Source: Chara braunii
Taxonomy: Eukaryota > Streptophyta > Charophyceae > Charales > Characeae
Length of the DNA stretch: 61,968 bases
Reading direction: 5' to 3'
Assembly: GCA_003427395.1 (NCBI GenBank)
Contig: BFEA01000254.1
Span: 156,386 to 218,353 of the forward strand
The position numbers and the translations under genes are program-made. Position 1 is the stretch's first letter; each line of letters starts with the position of its first letter. Below, one piece after another: positions 10,788 to 22,193 of the stretch. The notes below the pieces were generated by a model. It had not been told where the DNA came from and did not search any database. It saw nothing but the letters and a program-made list of their open reading frames with translations.

Positions 10788-11410
10788 TCAGGCATCGAGC
10801 AGTGGAAAATAGAACTTACAGTAACCATCATTGGTCTCAAGTATGAAATTCACCATCGTGGAGCTTGGGATAATTCTGACTGGGATGTGTGTGCCGTACA
10901 ACATTCGGGTCTTTTCCATGATGAGCGCTGGTGTGGGGGTGCAGTCGATCTCTGCCGATGGAATGAAGGTCTGTCCACTGGGACCTGCCATGGACAAGAA
11001 GTAGGCACCGTCGTTCGCTTGAGTGCATACTATGGGAATGATCCTTTTTTTGACCAACTCTGAGTAGTTCTTGTGCACTACTTCCGCACGTCTGTAACTG
11101 TCTGGCACCAACCTTCTGTTTGTCCTTACCCCACCTTCCCTGTGCTGTCTAGACTCTGCAGAGCTCTCCAAAGATGAGGATGAAAGGTCTTCCGACAGCA
11201 TTTGTTCCCCTCCTTCCAACTCACTGTCTATTCGGAGTCTTGATTGTGAAGTTGCTGAAGTTCGTGACAACTCTTGGAGTGTACCCCCTTCTGGTATGGT
11301 GTCCGGCCGTTGTCTGCTGTCTTCGGTTCTTGGTGTTGACCTCTGGTATGCACGGTCCGTTCGTCTGGAGTTGGCTTCTCTCCAAGAGTTCCATGTTGGC
11401 TGCCCTCCAT
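10788..11410 (-). pseudogene. LINE B ORF1, C-terminal part
   Basis: A Ser/Glu/Arg-rich linker is followed by VKKRIIPIVCTQANDGAYFLSMAG...ALIMEKTRMLYGTHIPVRIIPSSTMVNFILETNDGYCKFYFPLLDA and a stop at 10788. It aligns with LINE C ORF1 (QVLVPLVCTAARGALWVITW...LIPDLVMSRIL...KVKLYVPIVDA). The domain is not one I recognise. Upstream of about 11410 coding likeness fades. Confidence 0.7.
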
Positions 11411-11751
11411 CCTGGCTCCTACTCCCCCTTTCTTGCCTGCTCTCGGGGCCTGCAGGGTTCAGCGGTCTTGTCTTGAATAGTGACTGGTGGAAATTGCAGG
11501 GTCTTGGCCTCGTTGCGGAAGATCCCTCACTCTTGAGGGCCTATAGGATATCTTGGCAAGGGACGATCTGGGGGGGCTGGAGGGCCATGTTGCTGGAACG
11601 TGGTCTCGGGCTGAACGATGTGTTGTTGAAACTGAAACTGCGTGGCTCCTCCTTGCTGCGATTCGTGTTTTGTTGTTTATAATGAATCGTGTTTCATTGA
11701 AGAAAAAAAAAAAGCTCCCAGGAAAAAACAAAACAAAAAACAAGATTTGAG

Positions 11752-12055
11752 ACCACCTCTGGAGGACGGCGGAGGGGGGACCTTGTGCAGCCGGCGCTAC
11801 GCGCTCCGCTACGCGTTACCGGGTTCGGCAGAACCCGAGCTGCCGTTCAGAACGATACCGCCGCGATATCGCTCGGGAGTCAGCTCACCACTCGCCCCCC
11901 TTGCGGGGTGGATATGGCGAAGTCTTAGCCATAGGTGTAGTTGTCTGGTGGAGGAAACCCCCTCGCGCAGCTGGAGAGACGAGTATTGGAGTGTTTACAG
12001 TAAGTAGGAGGGCATAGCGAATTGGAAAGAAGAGAGTGCACTTCGGAGTGGCAAG
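11752..12055 (+). other. LINE C 5' UTR, GC-rich and structured
   Basis: No ORF. Dense short self-complementary elements: GGGTTC-GGCA-GAACCC at 11821-11836, the direct repeat CGCTACGCG twice near 11795-11815, and GATACCGCCGCGATATC near 11854. L1-type elements usually keep their internal promoter here, so this is the expected place for it, but no specific promoter motif is identified. Confidence 0.5.
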
Positions 12056-14382
12056 ATGGAGACAACGCCGGGAGGGGAGGGAACGGGGAGATCCCCCCCG
12101 CCTGCCCCCCACGAGGAAAGGGACTATTGGGAGGATGAGGACAGAATTCGAGCATTATTGGCGATGTGCTTTGACGATGGCATATACCCAACAGAGATAG
12201 ATCCGGGGGAGATGGTAGTGGAAGGCAGGGTAGCGAGATTCAAGCTGAACACCTCCCTCGACAACATCAAGGTGAAGTGGCTAAAGGAGCGTACGGTGAC
12301 GGTTATTTATAAAGAAGCAGCCAGATTCTTACAGAGGGAAGTCAAGGACGATCTCGTACGTGCCTTCGAAGACGGCTGGGTGCTGGGTAATGAAGATCTA
12401 CCGGAAAACTCGAGGAGAGGAAGGATAAAGATAGAGGGACCAGGGATAGCCTCGTACGTAGCAAAGGCAAAGGAGGTGGCGAAGTATATGATAGAGGAAG
12501 GTCAAGTGGAGATTACACTAGGGCAGGAGACGTACAGGCTTCTCTTTAAACCATGGATGACACGTGCCGAGTTCAGGGAGCTCAAGAAGCAGGAGGAGGA
12601 GAAAACGTTTTGGGTGATGGCCCTGCAGATCCCATTAGACGATATGCCCTTCATCTATGCACAGATAGAGAAAGCAATAGGAAGGATAGTGAAGGCACAC
12701 CCAACCGATGTAGATCCGTTAAGACCAGCGATGGTAAATGCCCGATTCAACTTAGACCCTGACGCTCGCGGGAACATGAAAGATGTGCTATGGGTGGAGA
12801 TGTCGAAAGGGGATGAACTTGAAATTAAATTAGCAACAGCGGGCACTTCGAAGTGTCGAACCTGCAAGCAATTCTTCCACACGGAGGAAGAGTGCAGAAG
12901 GGGTACGCGAGGAAGGACTGGCGGAGCAACGTCATTTTCAGCAAGACCGGATCAAAGCAGACAACAGAATCAGGCTTCCTCGTCGAACGGAGGGGGACAG
13001 GGGGCGGGCTATCGAGGCCCGATGGGTCTAAGGCAAACAACCCCGGCCCCGTCTCAGGGAACATCTCAACCAGGACTGATGCGCGATAACCCAACCTTCT
13101 CCCCAAGAGGTTTTGGAAATGGACAGCAACAATCACTGGACCGAGGGGCAGTTCAACAGAGGGAACGAAGAGGAGTACAATCCCCACACGGTGGTGGAGG
13201 AGGGATTCAGCAGGGGACATTGGGGGCGAATTTGGGGGGCTTTCCCTCTTTCATGGAGGGAGTAGGGTGGACGGGTGGTGTGCATGGGAGTCAAGGCGGG
13301 ATACAACTACATGGGGGACAGAACGGGCTATGGCAAGGGGGAGGATTGGCAACAAACTGGTTGATGGCAAACGGGGTGCATCCGGCGCTGTGGGCAGGTT
13401 TGTTAGGAGGGCAAATGGAGGCTCAAGCATTGAATCAGACTACGCTTCAACCTGGAGGGCCAGCTACAAGTCATGTTGGGACAAGCGGGCTCAGGGGCTG
13501 AATGGAACGACCGAAAATAATCCAACAATGGCGGGAGGAGGTGGGGCGCCGAGCTCTTCTCATCCATTGTCGGGCAGGCCAGGGAGGGAAGAAAGCGGAG
13601 CTGGAATCGGTGGCTCTCTATCAACACCGGGAAGATTGAGAACCAGAGGAGCCGAAAGACAAAGACGACTAAGTACGACCTCTCAATCAGACCTCATAGC
13701 GGAGCCATCGGGGGCGTCAAGGCGGTCAAACTGTGGATCTGAAAAATCGTTGAGTCGGGACGTGGGGACAGTGACCCCAGGAAAAAAGACAACGAGGGAT
13801 AGAAGATTGGCAGCGGCATCGAGTCAGAGCTCGGAGATGACACAAGTACTCGTTCCGTTAGTATGCACGGCGGCTCGGGGTGCGCTGTGGGTGATTACCT
13901 GGCAGAAAGGGTTAGGCTCGCAACTACTATTCGAACAAGTGGTCTCGGAACTGCCAACGGTCCAGGAGGTCGAAAACTGTCTGCGAACGCTATACCTGGA
14001 TGCCTTCCCATCAAGACTCATCCCGGACTTGGTGATGTCGAGGATCCTCTTCGGTCCAGCGAGTAACAAGGTGAAGCTCTATGTCCCTATCGTGGATGCC
14101 AGGTTATCGGAGAACAAGCTAGTGGAATTGGAAGGAATGGGCTTGAGATTGACTCCACTGGCTGTGTTCGCATAGGCAAGGAAACAGGAGTTGTCTCGGA
14201 TCATGATCTCTCCTATTATGGCGCCGGCAGACGTCATCTCAGAGCTGAAGATCTGCCTCCTGAAGGAGAAAAAGTTGGACTCGAGTTTCGTGAGATTAGC
14301 TCTCACCCAAAGCTGGTCAACGGAAGGGTCAGCCTCAATCCAAGAGCAGGTACATCGGGGGGCAGTTCCGTACAATGGTTAA
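12056..14382 (+). pseudogene. LINE C ORF1, RNA-binding protein with CCHC knuckle
   Basis: ATG 12056 is chosen because METTPGGEGTGRSPPPAP aligns with the D start. Residues ~30-260 (IDPGEMVVEGR, VKWLKERTVTVIYKEAARF, YRLLFKPW, FWVMALQIPLDDM) align with D and resemble in layout the DUF4283-type part of plant L1 ORF1. A zinc knuckle C267-x2-C270-x4-H275-x4-C280 follows, then ~200 residues rich in Gly, Gln, Ser and Pro, and a C-terminal domain (VLVPLVCTAARGALWVITW ... KVKLYVPIVDA). One frameshift lies near 13490-13505 and one nonsense TAG at 14173. The frame then runs on to TAA 14380-14382, which overlaps the ORF2 ATG. Confidence 0.8.
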
Positions 14383-15160
14383 GATTCGGGTAGCCACGTG
14401 GAACCTGCAAGGGTTTGGCGATACAACAAGAAGGAACAAGAGAGCTCGGGTGAAGGCTTGGTTGCATGAACACAAAATATTTGTCGCCTGTTTTCAGGAA
14501 ACAAAATTGGACAGTAGGAAGATTGCAGAGTTGGGGCGATGGTGGGACGGCCCGCAGCTGTGGTCGGCGGCAAATAGTACGAAAGGTGGGGTGGAAATTT
14601 TAGTGCATAGAGACTTGGGGGCATATATTATTGATTATTACGCAGATCTATGGGGGAGGTGGGCGTGGGTGGTCCTACGACAAGGAAACTGTACCTGGGC
14701 AGTGGCCTCAGTGTATGCCCCAGTTGAGAGAGCGGAGCAGACTGTTTTCTTTCAAGATTTGGGGTCAGTTCTACCGGACGTTGACAATATGATAGTAGGA
14801 GTTGACTAAAATACCAGTCTGGATGCACGATGGGACCTGGGTTCCAAGGGATGTCCGAAGGACACTCTGGCTCTAGTGGACGTGATGATGGAACTGAATC
14901 TGCAGGACTCGTTTAGAGATCTTACCCGGTGGACCCAGAGTATACCTGGTTCTCGCACCGAGGGAGAGGGAGGAAGCTAGATTTCCTATTGACTGGGGGA
15001 AAGGTGAGAGAAGGGCTGGTGAGCATCCACGTTACAAACAACCCTACCTCAAACCATAAACCTGTGGTTGGCACCTTCAACATAGGAATGAAGTTGTCTC
15101 GTGGGAAGGCAGAAGCAGCGGTTCGCCACCTTGGCAGACTAGTGGGATACGGGTATTGGG
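14375..15160 (+). pseudogene. LINE C ORF2, endonuclease domain
   Basis: ATG 14375 overlaps the ORF1 stop (ATGGTTAA). Residues 1-145 read VATWNLQGFGDTTRR, FVACFQETKLDSRKIAELGRWWDGPQLWS, DLWGRWAWVVLRQGN and VASVYAPVERAEQTVFF. At 14807 a TAA replaces the Trp of the GDWN motif. A frameshift near 14920 leads to PEYTWFSHRGRGRKLDFLLTGGK and TSNHKPVVGTF (SDH has become SNH). About 70 codons are then missing relative to D before the linker. Confidence 0.8.
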
Positions 15161-17189
15161 GTGCTCTCCAAACTGTTGGACGCGTTCTCACGTATTCTGG
15201 CCTTAAACAGGAATAAGGAGGAGAGAAAGTGTTGGAGGAAGGTTCAGGAAGCAGAAGACAGAATGAAAGACCATCCTATCTCAGAGCTTACGTATGGGAA
15301 GGAAAGAGTGCGAAGGCTGGCGGAGTGGGATGCGAAACAGCAGGAAAGCTCGGAGCTTTGGGCGGAAAGGGCGAAGATTAAGGGTCTGCAAGTGTATGAC
15401 AGGATGTCGAAGGAAGCGTTCCAAAAACTGGTGCCTGCTGGGTCCGGTCCAGCTATGAAGGAACTCAAACACCCTTTTGACCCAGAGGAGCCAATAGCAA
15501 TCTCCCCCGCAAAGATATGCAAACATGCTGTGTTGTATTTTCGAGACATTCTTACGTCAAGGAATCCAGAACAGGGAGCAGATACCGACCTGGCGGGCAA
15601 CACAGATCATTGGGTGAATACAACAACAAGACTGTCGATACAGGGATGTCTCGACTTGGATAGACCAATCACTAAGGAGGAAGCGGGGGCCGCTCTGAAG
15701 GCGATGGCGAATGGGAAGACCCCAGGTTTCGATGGGCTGCCCGTGGAGCTTTACCGGAAGCATTGGGAGGCGGTGGGAGAGGATATAGTGCAAATCTATA
15801 ATGAAGTACAGATGGGGTGAAGCTTGCCGGCTAGCGCGCGCAAAGGTATTATTTCGATTTTGTTTAAAAAAGGAGACACCAATGAAATTAGGAATTGGAG
15901 GTCAATTTCACTGTTGAATGTCTCCTACAAGATATTGGCTAAAACGCTGGCCCGCAGGTTGGGAAAGTATTTGCCGCTGTTGGTGGAGGATGATCAAGCG
16001 GCCTTTGTGAAGGGTAGATCCATTTATGAGAACATTGTGACTGCGATCGAGGTGTTGGAGGTGGTGGATCAGGAGAAGTTGGAGGTAGTCGTCCTACTGT
16101 TGGACATGGAGAAGGCGTACGACAGGATGAACTGGTCGTATGTGCTGACGACGCTCAGAACGATGGGCTTTGGAGACATGTTTTGTAATTGGGTGATTGC
16201 GCTCTATTCTCTCTCCACTGCAGCTGTTATGGTAAATGGTCATATCTCTGAGTCATTCCGGTTGTCCCGCTCACTTCGTCAGGGGTGTCCATTGGCCCCC
16301 CTCTTGTTTGTGATTCATCTGGAGGTCCCCCTGAATAACATCAGGGCGCATGCACAGACAGTCGGATTGGATCTGGGACGCAGAGCCTGCAAAGTTAAAG
16401 CTCTAGCGGACAATCTGTTTGCAGTATCGGCGAATAAGAGGGAGTCAATGTCGGCGTTACGTTACTGTCTCCGGCAATATGAGGAACTGTCGGAAGCAGC
16501 CATCAATTGGTCCAAGTCTGTGTTTTTTTCTGCCAGCACAACTGGCACCAGCGGTGGACTGGGGGATGAAGAGGATCCGGCAAGATGAGTCGGAAAGGTT
16601 TCTTGGGGTCCAGGTGGCTCTCACGTCATGTGCCCTGCGTCAGGAGGAAATCTTGCAAACAAGAGTGATGCAAAGAATGACGACCTGGGGAAAAACACCA
16701 CATTTGTCGCTCTTTGGCCGAGCCCTTATAGTGAACATAGCCCTATTTGCGCTTCTCACGTATGTTGGGAGTGTCAGACCTATAGGCAAAAAGACCCAGG
16801 CGATAGTCAGAAGGAAGGCAACCAGATTCATTTGGAAACCGTACGCGGAGGAGGGGGTAGGGGTTATGTCGAAAGTGGCTTGGGATCTGATCTGTGCACC
16901 CAGGCATGAAGGTGGCTTGGGCATGGTGGACCCTGGAAGGAGGAACTGTGCCATGTTAGCCAGGTGGGTAGTCCATGCCATCACGACAGAGAGGGATAAA
17001 CATTGGATAGAATTGGGAGAGCGGATCCTGTGCAGGGAATGGTCACTGCAAAGGAAGGCTGACGTGTGGGCCTGTGTATGCATCGGTTCGTTCCTCATAA
17101 GGAAACTGAAGTTTGAGTTTTGGCAAGCGGTGTTGAAAGCATGGGCGAGGGTCAAACCGGAGATGCTGTGTGATCCCCGGTCCAAAGCA
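15161..17189 (+). pseudogene. LINE C ORF2, linker and reverse transcriptase
   Basis: Linker SKLLDAFSRILALNRNKEERKCW then DLDRPITKEEAGAALKAMANGKTPGFDGLPVELY to a TGA at 15818; reopened at 15824 with GIISILFKKGDTNEIRNWRSISLLNVSYKILAKTLARRLGKYLP. Motif A is VVLLLDMEKAYDRMNW, motif B SLRQGCPLAPLLFVIHLEV. Motif C is VKALADNLFAVS: the second catalytic Asp is Asn (codon 16412-16414), which should abolish polymerase activity. A frameshift near 16530-16560 leads to ERFLGVQVAL, LSLFGRALIVNIALF, FIWKPYAEEGVGVMSKVAWDL and GGLGMVDPGRRNCAMLARWV. Confidence 0.85.
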
Positions 17190-17300
17190 GAATTGGCCAT
17201 CTACATTCTGCCATCTGCGTCTAATATGCGAGGGTTTTCAAAAATAATTTGTGAGAGAACGCATATTAGACGCAGATGGCAGAATGTTGATGGCCAATTC
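17190..17300. repeat. 41-bp inverted repeat (foldback) in LINE C ORF2
   Basis: The left arm 17190-17230 (GAATTGGCCATCTACATTCT...) is the reverse complement of the right arm 17260-17300 at 40 of 41 positions, with a 29-bp spacer. The right arm is normal LINE coding sequence (RILDADGRMLMANSEPGS, aligned with D CNGQWIKADSATGS), so the left arm is the inverted copy that replaced the normal VLNEPVFEN segment. Confidence 0.95.
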
Positions 17301-18561
17301 AGAGCCAGGGAGCTACGGTAAAGCGTGGGTGGAGCATGGGGTCGTCAGATTGAGGGATATGTGGAATGAGCTAACGGGAACGTGGAAGACTAGCGAGGAG
17401 ATGGAAGAAAGGTTGAAACCCTGCAGGTATATAAGACAGAGGAGGGAGCAAATCCTGGGGGCAATCCCAGAGGAATGACAAATTATCATGTCTCCAGCGA
17501 AGCCTAATCCGCCAGGCACATGGCACGAAGAGGTAGTTCAGGAAGCACACAACACAAGACCTCGCAACTTTCTGAAGGTGGTGGAACAAGGAGGGCGAAG
17601 GTATCAACAGTGGGAGTTGGTGGGGATGGAAGGGGAACTAAAGGTTAATGAGGAGGAAGAACTGGTTTCAGTCCCAACAGGAACATTAGTGGAAGTCAGA
17701 GTTAGAGATGAGGTAAGTGAGGAGGGAGTTTGGAAGGCGAAACTGTGGAACTCAGGGGTACCAATTGCGAGGTTAAAGGCTGACCCAAACCAGTGGGCTT
17801 GGAGGAGTAGAGGGCGGCGGGGCGAGCATGTCCATCTGGATGAGTACACATTAACTCTGGGTTGCGAGGTGCAGGCTCCAGCGGTCACCCCGTTGATTAC
17901 AGCATTGAGGAGGTGGAGCAAGGTGTATCCAGAGGAGTCGGAGAAAGTTGGTCAGGCTCTGCAAAACTGCTGGGCTCAGTTAACAGATGCTCCAAACCCC
18001 AGGCCTGCTTCGATCTTGTGGTTAGCCTCCCTGCTGGCGACACCATCGGCGGTATGGCTGATGAGCAAGGGGATGAAGGTCGACAGTCAATGTAAGAGAT
18101 GCCTCTGGACCTTTGAGTCAACAGTGCACGTGTGTTGGGACTATCCTGCCTCGAAAAGAATTTGGGAGTGGTGGGCCAAACAGTGGGAGGGCTGGACGGA
18201 GGGAGTACTCAAGTGGGACAAAGAGTGGGTGCTATTAGGAGGAATTCCAGAAAATTTGCAGACAAGCAAGGGCTGGGGGTATGTAGCCCAAGCACTCAGA
18301 GCTGTAGGCTTCTGGATCATCTGGAAGGAAAGGAACAGAACGATGTTTGAAGGAAAGATCATGCCGGACCCAGAGATAAAAGCGACATTCAAGGCGATGA
18401 CACGGAGAGTAATCGCAGCAGACTGGAGAAGAAAGGTACCCAACGGTAGAGGGAGGGCAGCAGGCATTGCATGGTTCCAGGACACCTGGGCGCAAAGAGG
18501 GAAGCTGGTGACTGTCAAGAATGGGGAAAGTTTATACTTTTCGGACTGGCTGTTGAGTTAA
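17301..18561 (+). pseudogene. LINE C ORF2 C-terminal region with zinc finger
   Basis: GSYGKAWVEHGVVRLRDMWNELTGTW, a stop at 17476, then one open frame 17488-18561 (357 codons): LVEVRVRDEVSEEGVWKAKLWNSGVPIARLKADPNQWAWRS, ASILWLASLLATPSAVWLMSKGMKVDSQCKRCLWTFESTVHVCWDYPASKRIWEWW, then GWGYVAQALRAVGFWIIWKERNRTMFEGK and a basic end. The finger is C-x2-C-x8-H, but its last Cys is Tyr (CWDYP against D WWDCP). Confidence 0.8.
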
Positions 18562-18631
18562 GATAGGAACAAGGACAAGAGTTAGGGATGAAAAGAAAGG
18601 AAAAAAACGAAAAAGAGGGTAGATCTAGTTC

Positions 18632-18749
18632 TGCAAACCAGGGCACTCGGTTGGATTTCCGCAGGTAGGAAGGCAGAGGGTAAGGGGAAGGAAGCGAGTG
18701 TCCAGCCTTAGATGGAATCATATTAGATTCCAGTCGCCGCATAGGCGAC
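18632..18749 (+). other. LINE C 3' UTR, CACTCGG motif and stem-loop
   Basis: AAACCAGGGCACTCGGTTGG at about 18632-18651 matches D at 42611-42625 almost base for base. Downstream, GTCGCC-GCATA-GGCGAC (18733-18749) forms a 6-bp stem. D has ACCGCC-8 nt-GGCGGT at 42717-42736 in the corresponding place, a different sequence but the same shape. Confidence 0.6.
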
Positions 18750-18971
18750 CTGAGAGTAGGTAGGAAGGGAGACTGGGTCTGTAGCGTTGGGGCACTATAA
18801 ACTTAATACATAAGTTAGTAGTGCATTGGTAGGGAGAGGATGTAGAGGGAGTAGAGGGTGAGTAGGATTGTTGTTCGATCAGTTTATTGGTTTTCAGGTT
18901 GGCTTTCTTTGGTTGTTGTTGGGGTTGGAATCCCCACTTGAGTCGTAGGGGCTGGTCCCCCATCAGTGGCT

Positions 18972-19030
18972 CTGGGTTATCCCAGGCAGATTGTGTCGTT
19001 CCGGGTTGTTTGTGAGGAATTCCCGGCCTC
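18972..19030 (+). other. LINE C 3'-terminal tandem hairpins before the A tail
   Basis: First hairpin CTGGG-TTAT-CCCAG (18972-18985), second CCGGG-loop-CCCGG (19001-19026, loop starting TTGTTTGTG). The same two hairpins occur in D at 43078-43096 and 43111-43136. The A-rich tail starts near 19064. By analogy with other LINEs this is the likely RT recognition end. Confidence 0.7.
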
Positions 19031-19110
19031 AGAGTTTGGTTAATGGAATTTCTCGCTTTTTCCCAAAAAAATAAAAAAAATAAAAAGAAAAATAAAATAA
19101 AAATAAATAA

Positions 19111-19564
19111 CAAACTTACTTTTGTTTCAGGCAATTGCAGTCAGCCTCCGTCCATGTGTTTCCACATGCACGGCACAAACCAACAGGACAGCTTGTAGTC
19201 CCTTTGCCTACCGTAGGGCCCACTGCCTTCTTCCCGTCGCTCTAGGCTCCCGAATATATCGGCGCTTTTTTTTTTTTTTTTTTTTTTTCACCGGCGCGTA
19301 TGTGATTTTCAAGCAGGGAGAGGTACTGGGACCGCAAGCAATCCACGCCGTCGGCCCGGTACCACCAGGCCAACGGCCCCGATGGACATACAATGCGCCT
19401 ACCAGTATGGATACCTTGTACCGGCGTGGGCTACGGTAGGGGTGGTGCATGCGTCCGTGGGTGCGGTTGTGTGCGTTTGTGTGTTTGTGCGTTCGGTTGT
19501 GCGTGTGTGCGCGGTCGTGCGTGTGGGTGTGTGGGGAAGGGGCGGGGACGGGCTGTCCTTGCCA

Positions 19565-19615
<51 letters not shown>

Positions 19616-20018
19616 GCCGTGGCGAAACATGAGCAGTGTGCCGCTCTAGATTGATGTTCGAAGACGCCAGGAGTAGAACTTTCTTTTTTTGGTCGAAGAG
19701 GCGGTGGGGTGAACAGCTCCGCGCGAAAGAGGTAAGCCGCGATCTTATCGTTTCTCCTCCTCTTCTTCCCCCTCCCTCTTTTGCCCTCGACTCTCCATCT
19801 TTCGACATCCTGTCGCAATATCGGCTCTGTACCTACTTCACCCATCTCTCTTCCGCATGTCGACCTAAGCTCCGGCTTCTTCAGCTCCCGTCATTGCAGA
19901 CTTCCCCCCCGCTCTGGTTGCGTCCCATTTCCTTTGATCCTCTCAATGACGTCGTTGGTTCACTCCAGACGACCAGCTTATGCCAAGTTTTGTTGATTTT
20001 TGTGTCACACATACGCAC

Positions 20019-20104
<86 letters not shown>

Positions 20105-20422
20105 GTTCTTTGGTAGCTATCAGCGGGTGAGATGAGGAGGAGGCGGGGCAGGAACATGACGTTGCTGACGGCAGGGAAGAGCGGGATGGGAAAAGACGTA
20201 GGGGGCTATGGCGGCTTCATTTGGCTGGCTTGCTTAGTTCTGTTTCGCTTTACCATATCCCTTCCCTTCCCATTTCCCCCTTCACGTCTTCCTCCTGCAC
20301 GTGTTTCTTGTGTCGGCTCTTTCATGTCATCCTTCTCTCCGCTCCGTCCTCCTCCCTGTCAGCCTCTGCATATGTCCAGTTCAATGTGGAAGCCGTTGAG
20401 GCCAATATCCCCCCTACCTCCA
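19111..20422. repeat. Low-complexity region with two (AG)n tracts and a T-run
   Basis: Holds a T-run (19266-19288), a GT-rich stretch (19440-19540), (AG)n at 19568-19612 and (AG)n at 20021-20101 interrupted once by CAG. Long open frames here on both strands are repeat translations (Arg-Glu or Leu-Ser) and not genes. Nothing else is recognised. Confidence 0.85.
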
Positions 20423-20569
20423 GGGGCCAAGTCCCACTAGCAGCATTGAGCTACCTCAACGCCTGAATCTGGACGTGTTTGCGGAGACGTGCAGTTCAGG
20501 AATCTCAACACCATTTCTGCACATCTCCGGCGTTGAGGTAGCTCAACGCTGCTAGTGGGACTTGGCCCC
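20423..20569. mobile_element. MITE family M5, copy 1
   Basis: Terminal inverted repeats of 41 bp at 20423-20463 and 20529-20569 match at 40 of 41 positions and begin GGGGCCAAGTCCCACTAGCA. The 65-bp centre contains a further inverted pair (GGAGACGTGCAG / CTGCACATCTCC). It shares its outer 17 bp with 23011-23109. No target duplication could be settled. Confidence 0.85.
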
Positions 20570-21463
20570 AGGTGAGCACAGGAAAGAGGAGGGAATGGGG
20601 AAAGGATGATGATGCGAAGATCCACGTGGGCGGGCTTGTACGCAAGAGAGGTTCTGAACAGGGGGAGTTGTAAGTAAGAAGATAAAAAATGAAGTGATAT
20701 CTTTTTTGTTTTCTTTTTTGTTTGTTTGTTTTTTCGCTTTTGCGCTCTGATAACTGTGTGACAATATATTGGGTGGACGTTGAGGAGGCAACAAAAAAGA
20801 TATCAATTCATTTTATATATATTGGGAGGAGAGAGTAGATGACGATGATGATAACGAGAGGGGGGTGGGTGGGAAGATGAGGATGCTCTGATGTAAAGAA
20901 GCTGGAGGGGAAACGGGGGAGGAGGAGGCTACGACGGTGATTTCGTTTATCTTTCTCTTCATTGATACCCATTTTGCCCTTTTTCTATGTTGTTTACCTC
21001 TCTCTCTCTCTCTCTCTCCTCCTCATCTTTCTCCTCCTCCATGCCCTTTTTCTCTATGTCATCGCTCTCCACTTCAGCTCCTCCACATCATCCTTCCCCT
21101 CCTGTTCGTCCTTCTGTCTGGGATATGCTAATATCGCTCAGCCCTGGGGAAGAGTGTGGGGAAGCCCATCATCATACTTGCAGAGGGGTTAGGAAGACTA
21201 CGAGGGGTTGCATGTTTTTTTTTTTTTTTTCTGGGTTGCATGTTTTCGTTCCCTCTTCTTCATTTTTTTTTCTTCTTTATGCGATCCTTTTCCTCCGCGT
21301 CGTCCTTCTGCTGAGCCTCGGGAGAGCGCATGTAAGATCTCATCACACGTACACTGAGGCTACAAAAGCTTCTAGCGTTTTCATGTTTTCGTTGGTCGTC
21401 CCACCACATTCACCTCCTGCTGCAGATCCTGCTTCCCGGCGGTACAGACGCACACACACACAG

Positions 21464-21528
<65 letters not shown>
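20570..21528. other. No gene seen; T-rich and CT-rich sequence ending in (AG)n
   Basis: Contains TTTTTGTTTTC runs, (CT)n at 20998-21018, a T-run at 21215-21230, CACACA then (GA)n from 21469 into the assembly gap. Long frames crossing this part are compositional. Confidence 0.7.
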
Positions 21529-22193
21529 NNNNNNNNNNNNNNNNNNNNNNNNNNNNNNNNNNNNNNNNNNNNNNNNNNNNNNNNNNNNNNNNNNNNNNNN
21601 NNNNNNNNNNNNNNNNNNNNNNNNNNNNNNNNNNNNNNNNNNNNNNNNNNNNNNNNNNNNNNNNNNNNNNNNNNNNNNNNNNNNNNNNNNNNNNNNNNNN
21701 NNNNNNNNNNNNNNNNNNNNNNNNNNNNNNNNNNNNNNNNNNNNNNNNNNNNNNNNNNNNNNNNNNNNNNNNNNNNNNNNNNNNNNNNNNNNNNNNNNNN
21801 NNNNNNNNNNNNNNNNNNNNNNNNNNNNNNNNNNNNNNNNNNNNNNNNNNNNNNNNNNNNNNNNNNNNNNNNNNNNNNNNNNNNNNNNNNNNNNNNNNNN
21901 NNNNNNNNNNNNNNNNNNNNNNNNNNNNNNNNNNNNNNNNNNNNNNNNNNNNNNNNNNNNNNNNNNNNNNNNNNNNNNNNNNNNNNNNNNNNNNNNNNNN
22001 NNNNNNNNNNNNNNNNNNNNNNNNNNNNNNNNNNNNNNNNNNNNNNNNNNNNNNNNNNNNNNNNNNNNNNNNNNNNNNNNNNNNNNNNNNNNNNNNNNNN
22101 NNNNNNNNNNNNNNNNNNNNNNNNNNNNNNNNNNNNNNNNNNNNNNNNNNNNNNNNNNNNNNNNNNNNNNNNNNNNNNNNNNNNNNNNNNNNN
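21529..22193. other. Assembly gap, 665 N
   Basis: A run of N starting inside an (AG)n tract and ending at a poly-A run (22196-22219). The gap lies where short reads cannot resolve a microsatellite; size is presumably a scaffold estimate. Confidence 0.99.

Larger units (their letters stand above)
5440..11690 (-). mobile_element. LINE B, L1-type retrotransposon, minus strand, 5'-truncated
   Basis: On the minus strand, from right to left, it shows the ORF1 C-terminus, endonuclease, linker, RT, C-terminal linker and zinc-finger tail, then a 3' UTR carrying AACCAGGACACTCGAT (5462-5477) and TTAGGAGAGTGTC shared with LINE A. No ORF1 zinc knuckle is visible, so the 5' end looks truncated near 11690. 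An AT-rich insertion (6062-6592) and a 32-bp tandem triplication (7308-7403) interrupt it. Many frame changes make it a fossil. Confidence 0.85.
11752..19110 (+). mobile_element. LINE C, L1-type retrotransposon, near full length
   Basis: About 7.3 kb with GC-rich 5' UTR, ORF1, ORF2, 3' UTR with conserved hairpins and an A-rich tail (CCAAAAAAATAAAAAAAATAAAAAG...). Shares ORF1 N-terminus, ORF1/ORF2 overlap and 3' end with LINE D. Disabled by one frameshift and one stop in ORF1, several frame changes in ORF2, an Asp-to-Asn change in RT motif C and a 111-bp foldback in the post-RT linker. The 5' boundary is an estimate; no clear target duplication is seen because both flanks are A-rich. Confidence 0.85.

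Noticed and set aside
11752-12055. HDV-like ribozyme at the LINE C 5' end
   Set aside because: Hairpins are present, but I could not lay out the nested double pseudoknot.
19382-20130. Long frames on both strands through (AG)n tracts
   Set aside because: They are translations of dinucleotide repeats (Arg-Glu, Leu-Ser, Glu-Arg) and occur in all frames; no codon signal.
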